Source: JBBSEZ01 sp038239195 (GTDB taxonomy: Bacteria; Planctomycetota; Planctomycetia; Gemmatales; Gemmataceae). From it: a DNA stretch of 15,626 bases. Where the stretch lies: positions 1 to 15,626 of the forward strand of contig JBBSEZ010000228.1 in assembly GCA_038239195.1 (NCBI GenBank). Reading direction: 5' to 3'. This document shows, one piece after another, positions 1-6,136 of the stretch; positions within the stretch are counted from its first letter, which is position 1, and every line of letters begins with the position of its first letter. The notes below the pieces were generated by a model. The model did no database searches. It had not been told where the DNA came from and saw only the letters and a program-made list of their open reading frames with translations. The position numbers and the translations under genes were made by a program.

Positions 1-45
1 CGGCGGGCTCACGCCGCGCCCCTCGCCTCGGCGCGAAAACCGCGC

Positions 46-74
46 TTGTGGCGGCGCGGGTTGGTTGGTATAGC
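46..74 (+). promoter_or_regulatory. possible sigma70-type promoter for the redoxin-like gene
   Basis: TTGTGG at 46-51 and TATAGC at 69-74 are separated by 17 bases and lie about 75 bases before the preferred start at 148. The -10 matches the consensus at four of six bases and the -35 at three of six. The spacing is ideal but the -35 is weak, so this is a suggestion only. Confidence 0.3.
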
Positions 75-147
75 TCCGCCCCGAATGCCTGGGGGCTTGC
101 CGCGGATGGCGCCCCCCCGTCCTTTTTCTCATGCAGGGCACGAGCCA

Positions 148-1602
148 ATGGTCCCGACCTTCTGGCTGCTCGGCTTGGTTCTGGCCCCCGCGCAGGCGCC
201 CTCGCGGCCTTACCCGGGCCCGTCCGCCCCGGCGTTGCGCGGGGATTGGTCCCTGACGCCCCAGCTCGCCCGCGGGCAGGAACTGCTCTACCGGGGCACT
301 TTCACCGAAGAGGCCAAGGGAGCGCGCGTCCAGTTCCATCGCGACTACCGCTTCGAGGCGCGCTATTTCGTCCTCGACGCGCCGCCGCGCGGCCTCGAGG
401 TCGCGGTGCTCACCACGCTCAAGTCCCGCCTGACCAAGGTCGGCCCCGGCGTTCAGATCAACCCGACCTCCACCTCGGTGCGCCTGGAGCGCGTTCTGGT
501 CGATCTGCGCGGCAAGGTCACGACCGACACCCTCGCGTCGCTCGCGATCCCTCTCGAAGGCGCTCCCACCATCGAGTGCGGTGCCTTTGTCGAGTCGCCC
601 GGCAAGCTCGTCAGCCCCGGGCGCACCTGGGACCGGCCCGAGCAGGGCCGGCCCCCCATCGGCTGGCACGTCGTCGGCCGCGAGGTCGTGTTCGGCACGT
701 CCTGCATCAAGGTGGTCGCCACCCAGCAGTCGCCCGAATGGGATCGGCCGCGCGCCGGCGTCGGCGCCTGGCGCCGGACCGACACGATCTGGATGGCGCC
801 CCGCCTCGGCGTGGCTCAGCGCGTGGAGCGCGTCATCGAGCAGCGCGAGCCTGCCCGCACCGAGACCAGTCAGCGCAGCGTGCTGCACTACGACCTGGAG
901 AGTAGCCTGCAATACCCCGGGGCCCTGTCGGAAGATCGGCGCCAGGAGATCAACCAGGCCCTTGCCTTCCGCGACGGCGCCGCGCCGATGCTGACCGCCC
1001 CGGCCAAGTATTCCCGCCAGCTCGCCGTCCTGAAGGCCAAGATCGAGTTTCACCTCCAGAACCAACCGCCCACGCCCTATCGCGAGGGCGTGTTCCACGT
1101 CAAGCGCCAGGTCGAGGCCGGCCTGCGCGGCGAAGCGGCGCCGGCCCCGATGGGCCCTTCCATGCACCTCAGCGGGGCCCTCGCCATCGGCGAAAAGGCG
1201 CCCGACTTCGCCGCCTCCGACTTCGCTTCCTCGACGGTGCGCCTCAGTCATTACGTCGGCAAGCCGGTCGTCCTCGTCTTCTACAGCCCCACCTCGGTGA
1301 CGGCCCCCGAGTTGCTCGGCTTCGCCCAGGGGCTCAGCACCACCTTCGCCCGGCACGCCACCATCCTGGGCCTGTCGGTGTCGGACGATAGCAAGGTGGT
1401 CCTCGATCAGCGCGCCGCCCTCAAGCTCACCTTTCCGCTCCTCTTCGGCGGAGGGCTCCGCATCAACTACGCCGTCGAAACGACGCCGAAAATCGTCGTG
1501 ATCGACGCGACCGGCGCGGTGCGCGGGGCCTACGTCGGGTGGGGCCGCGAGACCCCCACGGAAGTCCTGGCCGAGCTGCGGCATTGGATCGGGGCGCACT
1601 GA
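148..1602 (+). CDS. secreted protein with C-terminal cysteine-less redoxin (AhpC/TlpA-like) domain
   Basis: Encodes 484 residues. The ATG at 148 is preferred because it begins a clean signal peptide (MVPTFWLLGLVLAPAQA, cleavage near residue 17). The frame stays open upstream to a TTG at 46, but that extension is Arg/Pro-rich and not signal-like. Residues about 20-340 form an unrecognised, probably beta-rich exported region with its only two cysteines at 144 and 186. Residues about 345-480 look like a thioredoxin-fold redoxin: GEKAPDF at 348-354, the strand VVLVFYS at 374-380, and the cis-proline region TTPKIVVID at 445-453. Where TlpA proteins carry CxxC this one reads SVTA (383-386), and the whole domain has no cysteine, so thiol redox catalysis is not expected. 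The domain assignment is firm on fold pattern. The role is unknown; a binding or structural function at the cell surface or periplasm is inferred. No neighbour suggests a pathway. Confidence 0.8.
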   Translation: MVPTFWLLGLVLAPAQAPSRPYPGPSAPALRGDWSLTPQLARGQELLYRGTFTEEAKGARVQFHRDYRFEARYFVLDAPPRGLEVAVLTTLKSRLTKVGPGVQINPTSTSVRLERVLVDLRGKVTTDTLASLAIPLEGAPTIECGAFVESPGKLVSPGRTWDRPEQGRPPIGWHVVGREVVFGTSCIKVVATQQSPEWDRPRAGVGAWRRTDTIWMAPRLGVAQRVERVIEQREPARTETSQRSVLHYDLESSLQYPGALSEDRRQEINQALAFRDGAAPMLTAPAKYSRQLAVLKAKIEFHLQNQPPTPYREGVFHVKRQVEAGLRGEAAPAPMGPSMHLSGALAIGEKAPDFAASDFASSTVRLSHYVGKPVVLVFYSPTSVTAPELLGFAQGLSTTFARHATILGLSVSDDSKVVLDQRAALKLTFPLLFGGGLRINYAVETTPKIVVIDATGAVRGAYVGWGRETPTEVLAELRHWIGAH

Positions 1603-1680
1603 ACAGGCGCCCTACCCTCTACAGCCCGCAGGCTCGGCCCCCCGCCACCAGAAATTCATCTCCCAAGTCGGCCTCGCGTC

Positions 1681-1710
1681 TTGTTTCCGCGCACCACGCG
1701 CCGATACGAT
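1681..1710 (+). promoter_or_regulatory. possible sigma70-type promoter before the 161-residue protein
   Basis: TTGTTT at 1681-1686 and TACGAT at 1705-1710 are 18 bases apart and sit 37 bases before the start at 1748. Matches to consensus are three and four of six. The 145-base gap after the redoxin-like gene shows no clear terminator stem. This is the best promoter candidate in the gap but is weak. Confidence 0.3.
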
Positions 1711-1747
1711 AAGTTGCGGCCCAGGAAGGCCCCGGGAGCCAGCCGGC

Positions 1748-2233
1748 ATGAGCGAGTATCAGATCCAGCCCAACACGCGCCGCTGTGCGACGACCGGCCG
1801 GGAACTGCGGCCTGGCGAGCCCCACTTCAGCGTCCTGCTCGACGAGTCGGGAAAGTTCGTCCGCAAGGACTATGGCGTCGAGGCGTGGCAAGGCCCGCCC
1901 GCGGGGGCCTTCAGCTTCTGGCAAGGGCGCATCGGCGCCGGATCGGCGCCCCGCCGACCGACCTTCGACGACGAGCTGCTGATGGACTGCTTCCATCGCC
2001 TGGAGAGAGAGACCGAGCCGAGCAAGCTGGGCTTTCGCTACGTCCTGGCCCTGCTGCTGCTGCGCCGGAAGCGCTTCAAGCTCGAGGGCTCTCGGCAGGA
2101 GATCGGGCAGAGCTCCTTGCATCTGCGCTGTCCTCGCACCGGGGCGCGCGTAATCGTCCTCGATCCGGGCCTCACGGACGAGGAGATCGAGTCCGTTCAG
2201 GACGACGTGTTCCAGGCCCTTGGCTGGGAGTGA
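1748..2233 (+). CDS. hypothetical cytoplasmic protein
   Basis: Encodes 161 residues and I do not recognise a named family. The ATG at 1748 has only a weak GGGAG-like element about 10 bases upstream. The protein has no signal peptide or membrane segment. The N-terminus carries a single CATTGREL segment and a GEPHFSVLLDE motif (residues about 13-33), which resembles a small zinc- or nucleic-acid-type knuckle, but only one cysteine is present there (residue 13) and a second (CPRTG) sits near residue 128. The middle contains a Leu-rich helix (YVLALLLLRRKRFKLEG, residues 98-114), and the C-terminus is acidic and helical (LTDEEIESVQDDVFQALGWE). The lipoprotein gene starts 28 bases downstream, so the two may be co-transcribed. 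Coding status is supported by the codon pattern and by a sensible, balanced protein; the function is unknown. Confidence 0.75.
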   Translation: MSEYQIQPNTRRCATTGRELRPGEPHFSVLLDESGKFVRKDYGVEAWQGPPAGAFSFWQGRIGAGSAPRRPTFDDELLMDCFHRLERETEPSKLGFRYVLALLLLRRKRFKLEGSRQEIGQSSLHLRCPRTGARVIVLDPGLTDEEIESVQDDVFQALGWE

Positions 2234-2261
2234 GTGGGTCAGCCCGCAGGAAAAAATAACC

Positions 2262-3209
2262 ATGCGACGTCTACAGGTCGTGTTGATCGGGAGCGCTGCC
2301 CTCCTCGTCTCCGTGCTGGGTGCGTGCAACCACACCCCCCTCATCGGGCCGCGCGTCGATAAGGACCGCCCGCCCCTCCCGGAGCGCTTGCCGGAGGCGC
2401 CAGCCCTGGTCAAGTATCTCAACGACAACGCCAACCTGGTCCAGGCGGTCGAGTGTACCAGCCTGGGCATCAACTGCACGCAGGGCTCGCAGTCGGTGGG
2501 CCTCGACGGCCGGATGATCTGCCAGAAGCCGCGCAACTTCCGCCTGACGGCCCAGTTGCTCGGTTCATCGACGGCGGACATCGGCTCCAACGACAAGGAG
2601 TTCTGGTACTGGATCAGCAAGGCGACCCCGCCGCACGTCTACCACTGCTCCTACGCCGAACTGGCGACGGGGAAGGTCAACGTGCCGTTCCCGTTCCAGC
2701 CGGACATGGTGGTGGCCGCCCTCGGCATGGCCACCTACGACGAGAAGGCCACGTATCAGCTAAATTCCCCGCCCCGCGCCAACTACATCGAACTGATCCA
2801 ACAGACCACCTCGTCGCAAGGCCAGCCGGTGCAGCGCATCACCGTCTTCGCCAAGACGGTGCAGAAGGCGCCGGCCCCGCAGGTCATCGCCCACGTCCTC
2901 AAGGACGCGAGGGGCAAGTTGATCGCCAAGGCAACCATCCAGTCGGTGCGCATCGATCGCGCCACGGGGGCCGCCCTGCCAACCAACCTCACCCTCGAAT
3001 GGCCCGACCAGAAGCTCAAGATGACGTTGCTGATGAACGACGTGCGCAGCAACAACGGCCTGACCGCCGCCCGGGCGGGGGCGATGTTCCAGCGCGACGA
3101 CCTGTCCCGGAAGATCACCACGTTCGACCTCGCCCGCATGCAGGTCGATGGGCCGGGCGGCATCCGCCGGGCCGGCGCCACCGCCGTCCCGGGAGTAGCG
3201 CCTCGCTGA
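2262..3209 (+). CDS. lipoprotein, LolA/LppX-like outer-membrane lipoprotein fold suspected
   Basis: Encodes 315 residues. The ATG at 2262 is chosen because GCAGGAAA at 2246-2253 gives a ribosome binding site and because it starts a lipoprotein signal: basic MRRLQ, a hydrophobic stretch, and lipobox LGAC with the acylated cysteine at residue 22. After a Pro-rich linker (residues 35-48) the mature part looks like a curved beta sheet with helices. KPRNFRLTAQLLG (89-101) followed by SNDKEFWYWIS (109-119) is a pattern I associate with LolA/LolB/LppX-type lipid-binding domains, where a strand pair precedes a Trp/Tyr-rich strand. Cysteines at 65, 72, 87 and 129 could pair. The assignment to that superfamily is an inference from pattern, not from a search. 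It probably acts at the inner face of the outer membrane. It lies 28 bases after the 161-residue gene and is followed by a strong hairpin. Confidence 0.75.
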   Translation: MRRLQVVLIGSAALLVSVLGACNHTPLIGPRVDKDRPPLPERLPEAPALVKYLNDNANLVQAVECTSLGINCTQGSQSVGLDGRMICQKPRNFRLTAQLLGSSTADIGSNDKEFWYWISKATPPHVYHCSYAELATGKVNVPFPFQPDMVVAALGMATYDEKATYQLNSPPRANYIELIQQTTSSQGQPVQRITVFAKTVQKAPAPQVIAHVLKDARGKLIAKATIQSVRIDRATGAALPTNLTLEWPDQKLKMTLLMNDVRSNNGLTAARAGAMFQRDDLSRKITTFDLARMQVDGPGGIRRAGATAVPGVAPR

Positions 3210-3221
3210 GCAGAAGGGCCC

Positions 3222-3284
3222 GAACAACGAAGCCTGGAGCGGCGACCCTTCGGAAGGTCGCCGCTCCAGGTTTTCGCGTTGTTC
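3222..3284 (+). terminator. long two-part hairpin, probable transcription terminator
   Basis: Thirteen bases after the lipoprotein stop, a perfect 15-bp stem (3233-3247 with 3256-3270) closes on an 8-base loop (CTTCGGAA) and is followed by TTTT at 3271-3274. An outer 8-bp stem GAACAACG (3222-3229) pairs with CGTTGTTC (3277-3284), so the structure extends on both sides. The short T tract makes it a plausible intrinsic terminator. It could also be a copy of an intergenic palindromic repeat. Confidence 0.65.
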
Positions 3285-3487
3285 ATTCAGCCGCCCCGCT
3301 TGCGGGGCGCGGCGGGCGTCGTGCCCCTGGCGCGAGCGCCTCGACGGGGCAGAAGCCAACGTTGATCGCCGCGAGGCCGCCCCGGCAACCGGGCTCGTGG
3401 CGCACCATTTGCTCCCTCGATTATCTGCGCCCGCGTTCTCTCCGCCAGGGAACGGGCCAAAGGAGCGAACTTTCCCAGGTGCCATCC

Positions 3488-4312
3488 ATGTTGATCCGCC
3501 TCGGCTACGACGTCGTCTTCGACCTTCCGGTGGCTTGCCCGATGCTGCTGATGCTCTACGTCCACCCCTCGCGGTCCGCGAACCTGCTCCAGCCCGACAA
3601 CCTGCGCACCGAGCCCGATTTGCCCATCGAAAACTACATCGACTCCTTCGGCAACCGCGTCGGCCGCATCCTCGCCCCCCCCGGCCGGCTGCGGCTGTGG
3701 AACGAGACGCTCGTGGAGGACAACGGCCTGCCCACCGAGCAGGCCCCCGCGGCCGAACAGTGGCCCGTCGAGGCACTTCCCCCGGAGGTGCTGTCCTACC
3801 TGCTTGCCAGCCGCTACTGCGAGGTCGATTGCCTGGCGGACCTTGCCTGGGACCTCTTCAAGAACACCCAGCCCGGCTGGGACCGCGTCCAGGGCGTGTG
3901 CAACTTCGTCCACAACCACCTGCGCTTCGACTACCAGCAAGCCCGCTCCACCCGCACCGCGGCAGACGCCAACCGCGCGCGCGTGGGCGTCTGCCGCGCC
4001 GTCACTCACCTCGCCATCACGTTCTGCCGCGCCCTCAACATCCCCGCCCGCTACGCCACCGGCTACCTGGGCGACATCGGCGTGCCACTCTCTCCTTCCC
4101 CCATGGACTTCAGTGCCTGGTTCGAGGTGTTCCTGGGCGGAAGATGGTACACCTTCGACGCGCGGTTCAACGAGCCCCGCATCGGCCGGGTGCTGATGGC
4201 CCGGGGCCGCGATGCCGTGGACGTCGCCTTGACGACCGCGTTCGGCGTCGCCAAGCTCCAGCAATTCACCGTCGTCACGGACGAGGCCCTTCCGGCGAGC
4301 GGGGGGCGTTAG
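3488..4312 (+). CDS. transglutaminase-like protein with catalytic His replaced by Ser
   Basis: Encodes 274 residues. The ATG at 3488 is favoured because the protein then opens with the family-like MLIRLGYDVVFDLP. A GTG at 3479 in the same frame sits closer to AAAGGAG at 3459-3465 and is an alternative. The N-terminal part (1-100) is the beta-rich Transglut_N-type region, with PMLLMLYVHPSRS at 18-30. The papain-like core follows: GVCRAVTHLAITFCRALNIP (167-186) carries the nucleophile Cys169, and WYTFDAR (220-226) carries Asp224. The site where the family normally has His before AW reads MDFSAWFEVFL, so Ser209 replaces the general base. Phe227 sits where relatives, as I recall them, have a second His (ARHN). 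It is therefore probably a catalytically dead or altered paralogue of the intact enzyme at 7221-8180. It belongs to the ATP-grasp/alpha-E cassette by position. There is no signal peptide, so it is probably cytoplasmic. Confidence 0.85.
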   Translation: MLIRLGYDVVFDLPVACPMLLMLYVHPSRSANLLQPDNLRTEPDLPIENYIDSFGNRVGRILAPPGRLRLWNETLVEDNGLPTEQAPAAEQWPVEALPPEVLSYLLASRYCEVDCLADLAWDLFKNTQPGWDRVQGVCNFVHNHLRFDYQQARSTRTAADANRARVGVCRAVTHLAITFCRALNIPARYATGYLGDIGVPLSPSPMDFSAWFEVFLGGRWYTFDARFNEPRIGRVLMARGRDAVDVALTTAFGVAKLQQFTVVTDEALPASGGR

Positions 4313-4358
4313 TCCCCTGTTTGTGTCCTTCAACAGGGGCTGGCGCCCCCCGCTCGCC
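4294..4358 (+). terminator. nested double hairpin overlapping the stop codon
   Basis: A 15-bp perfect inverted repeat (GGCGAGCGGGGGGCG at 4294-4308 with its complement at 4344-4358) encloses a second 8-bp stem (CCCCTGTT at 4314-4321 with AACAGGGG at 4332-4339). The outer left arm encodes the last residues of the transglutaminase-like protein, and its TAG stop (4310-4312) lies between the two stems. No T tract follows, so Rho-independent termination is uncertain. An intergenic palindromic repeat that grew into the gene end is equally likely. Confidence 0.55.
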
Positions 4359-4510
4359 CGGCTTGCCGAAGCGATGACTGGACGACGGTACGCAAGTTGC
4401 CCTATCCTATCTCTTTGATCTCGCTGTCGTTATTTCCCCCGTGGCTTCGGCTCTCTCGCGGACACGGCGCTGCTTACATTGAGAGCAGTATTGCCCGCTT
4501 GGGTGGCAGA

Positions 4511-4541
4511 GGCGCGGGAGTTTGCGCCGCGCCCTTTTTTT
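4511..4541 (+). terminator. intrinsic terminator immediately before the ATP-grasp start
   Basis: GGCGCGG (4511-4517) pairs with CCGCGCC (4527-4533) around a 9-base loop and is followed after one C by seven T residues (4535-4541), the textbook shape of a Rho-independent terminator. The next gene's ATG is only 14 bases further on. It could end transcription from upstream, but any promoter for the next gene would then have to read through it or start inside a very short space. That arrangement suggests attenuation. I see no convincing promoter in 4359-4510. Confidence 0.6.
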
Positions 4542-4555
4542 ATTGTTGACGCACC

Positions 4556-6043
4556 ATGACCACTGCGGGCCCTCTCACTCGTGCTGTGCCGAACGCCCCC
4601 CCTCCGGGCGACCTCCTGAGCGACTACGCCCTCGGCAGCGCCTACGACGAGATGTTCGCGCGCCCTGGGGAGCCGCGCCACCACTACCAGGCGCTATTCC
4701 GCCAGTTGAGCGGGCTGACCGCCGAATCGTTTCGCCGCTACAAGGCCATGACCGACCTGTCGATGTTGCAGGACGGCGTCGGCTTCACCGTCTACCGGCA
4801 GGAAGAGGGCATCGAGCGCGTCTGGCCAATGGACCCCGTGCCGCGCATCATCCCCGCGGTGGAGTGGGCCGTCATCGAGCGCGGGCTGGCGCAACGTCTG
4901 GTGGCCCTCAACCTCTTTCTCAAGGACGTCTACCACGATCAGCACATTCTGCGCGACCGCATCATCGACCCGCGCCTGATCTATGGGGGAGAGTTCTTCC
5001 GTCGCGAGTTCGTCGGCGCTTCGGTGCCGCGCGACATCTACGTACACGTCTGCGGCACCGACCTCATCCGCGACGTCGATGGCCGTTACCTCGTGCTCGA
5101 GGACAACGGCCGAACGCCCTCGGGCGTCAGCTACATGCTGCAGAACCGGCAGGTACTCAAGCGCGTCTTTCCGCAGGTGTTCGAGAATTACGACGTGCGC
5201 GGCACCGACGACTACCCGGCGGCGCTGCTCGACGTGCTCAAGTACATCGCCCCCGGCGGGCGATCCGACCCGACGGTCGTCTTGCTCAGCCCGGGCATCT
5301 ACAACTCCGCGTATTTCGAGCACACCTTCCTCGCCCAGCGCATGGGCATCGAGCTGGTGGAGGGCCGAGACCTCGTCGTCGATCACAACCGCGTCTCGAT
5401 GCGGACGACGCGCGGCCTGGAGCGCGTGGACGTGATCTACCGCCGCATCGACGACGACTTCCTCGACCCGCTGACGTTCCGCTCCGACAGCATCCTGGGC
5501 GTGCCGGGCCTGGTGAACGCCTATCGGGCCGGGCGGGTGTCGCTGGCCAACAGCATCGGCACCGGCATCGCCGACGACAAGGGCGTGTATCCGTTCGTGC
5601 CGGACATGATCCGCTACTACCTCAAGCAAGACCCGGTGCTGGCGAACGTCGAGACGTTCCGCCCGCAGGTGCCGGCCCACATGAGCCACATCCTCGCCAA
5701 CCTCGACAAGCTGGTCGTGAAGACGGTCAACGAGTCGGGCGGCTACGGGATGCTGATCGGCCCCGCCTCGACGGCGAAGCAGCGCGAGGAGTTCCGCGAG
5801 CGCATCAAGGCCAGCCCGCGCGACTACATCGCCCAGCCGACCATCTCGCTCTCGACGCACCCGACCTTCGTGGACGGCAAGGTCGAGGGCCGGCACGTCG
5901 ATCTGCGGCCGTTCGTGCTGTGCGGCGAGAAAGTGGTCGTGGTGCCGGGCGGCCTGACGCGCGTGGCCCTGCCGCGCGGCAGCCTCGTCGTCAACAGCTC
6001 GCAGGGCGGGGGCAGCAAGGACACGTGGGTGTTAGGAGATTAG
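4556..6043 (+). CDS. circularly permuted ATP-grasp amidoligase (CP_ATPgrasp_2, DUF404/DUF407 type)
   Basis: Encodes 495 residues, about the usual length for this family. The ATG at 4556 has no recognisable ribosome binding site; a T-rich stretch follows a terminator-like stem. Diagnostic motifs appear in family order: EDNGRTPSGVSYMLQNR at 182-198, YRRIDDDFLDP at 295-305, NSIGTGIADDKGVYPFVPDM at 332-351, the glycine-rich nucleotide loop VVKTVNESGGYGMLIGP at 387-403, RHVDLRPF at 446-453, and SSQGGGSKDTWV at 481-492. All look intact, so it should be an active carboxylate-amine ligase that uses ATP to form a peptide or amide bond. Iyer, Aravind and colleagues predicted from gene neighbourhoods that it works with alpha-E and transglutaminase proteins to make or attach an unknown peptide-like product. 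The next two cassette genes follow directly. The protein has no signal peptide and is cytoplasmic. Confidence 0.93.
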   Translation: MTTAGPLTRAVPNAPPPGDLLSDYALGSAYDEMFARPGEPRHHYQALFRQLSGLTAESFRRYKAMTDLSMLQDGVGFTVYRQEEGIERVWPMDPVPRIIPAVEWAVIERGLAQRLVALNLFLKDVYHDQHILRDRIIDPRLIYGGEFFRREFVGASVPRDIYVHVCGTDLIRDVDGRYLVLEDNGRTPSGVSYMLQNRQVLKRVFPQVFENYDVRGTDDYPAALLDVLKYIAPGGRSDPTVVLLSPGIYNSAYFEHTFLAQRMGIELVEGRDLVVDHNRVSMRTTRGLERVDVIYRRIDDDFLDPLTFRSDSILGVPGLVNAYRAGRVSLANSIGTGIADDKGVYPFVPDMIRYYLKQDPVLANVETFRPQVPAHMSHILANLDKLVVKTVNESGGYGMLIGPASTAKQREEFRERIKASPRDYIAQPTISLSTHPTFVDGKVEGRHVDLRPFVLCGEKVVVVPGGLTRVALPRGSLVVNSSQGGGSKDTWVLGD

Positions 6044-6134
6044 TGCTTGGTGCTTCGTGCTTAGTTCTTAGCAAAAACAGCAGGCGGCGTTAGCCCTCTT
6101 TGCTAAGCACGAAGAACTAAGAACTAAGGACTAA
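6040..6134. repeat. two mirrored arrays of degenerate 7-base repeats filling the ATP-grasp/alpha-E gap
   Basis: Four heptads run forward at 6040-6067 (TTAGTGC, TTGGTGC, TTCGTGC, TTAGTTC). Four run as their complements at 6107-6134 (GCACGAA, GAACTAA, GAACTAA, GGACTAA). About 39 bases lie between, including partial units TTAGC (6068-6072) and GCTAA (6102-6106). TTCGTGCTTAG at 6054-6064 is exactly complementary to 6103-6113, and TTAGTTCTTAG at 6061-6071 to 6117-6127, so two hairpin registers compete. The left array contains the ATP-grasp stop codon. The right array supplies both the AAGGA ribosome binding site and the first base of the upstream ATG for the alpha-E gene. Confidence 0.85.
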
Positions 6135-6136
6135 TG

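Noticed and set aside
46..147. N-terminal extension of the redoxin-like protein from a TTG at 46
   Set aside because: The extra 34 residues are Arg/Pro-rich and would bury the signal peptide that begins at the ATG at 148.
2453..3487. Upstream extension of the first transglutaminase-like frame
   Set aside because: The open frame runs back through the lipoprotein gene and its hairpin, but translates there to Arg/Gly-rich nonsense; the family-like N-terminus starts at the ATG at 3488.
3287..4333. Minus-strand frame opposite the first transglutaminase-like gene
   Set aside because: It is an antisense shadow with no start signal and a Gly/Arg/Val-biased translation.
4359..4510. Promoter TGGACG/TATCCT (4379-4384 and 4403-4408) for the ATP-grasp gene
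   Set aside because: Each box matches only four of six consensus bases with an 18-base spacer, and a terminator lies downstream of it; this is too weak to call.
4522..6093. A 523-codon plus-strand frame overlapping the ATP-grasp gene
   Set aside because: The translation is Arg/Pro/Ala-rich with no motif, whereas the frame from 4556 has every diagnostic ATP-grasp motif.
6040..6134. Heptad arrays as a CRISPR or origin iteron array
   Set aside because: The units are 7 bases with no spacers and are arranged as mirror images, with only four per side. No cas or rep gene is near.
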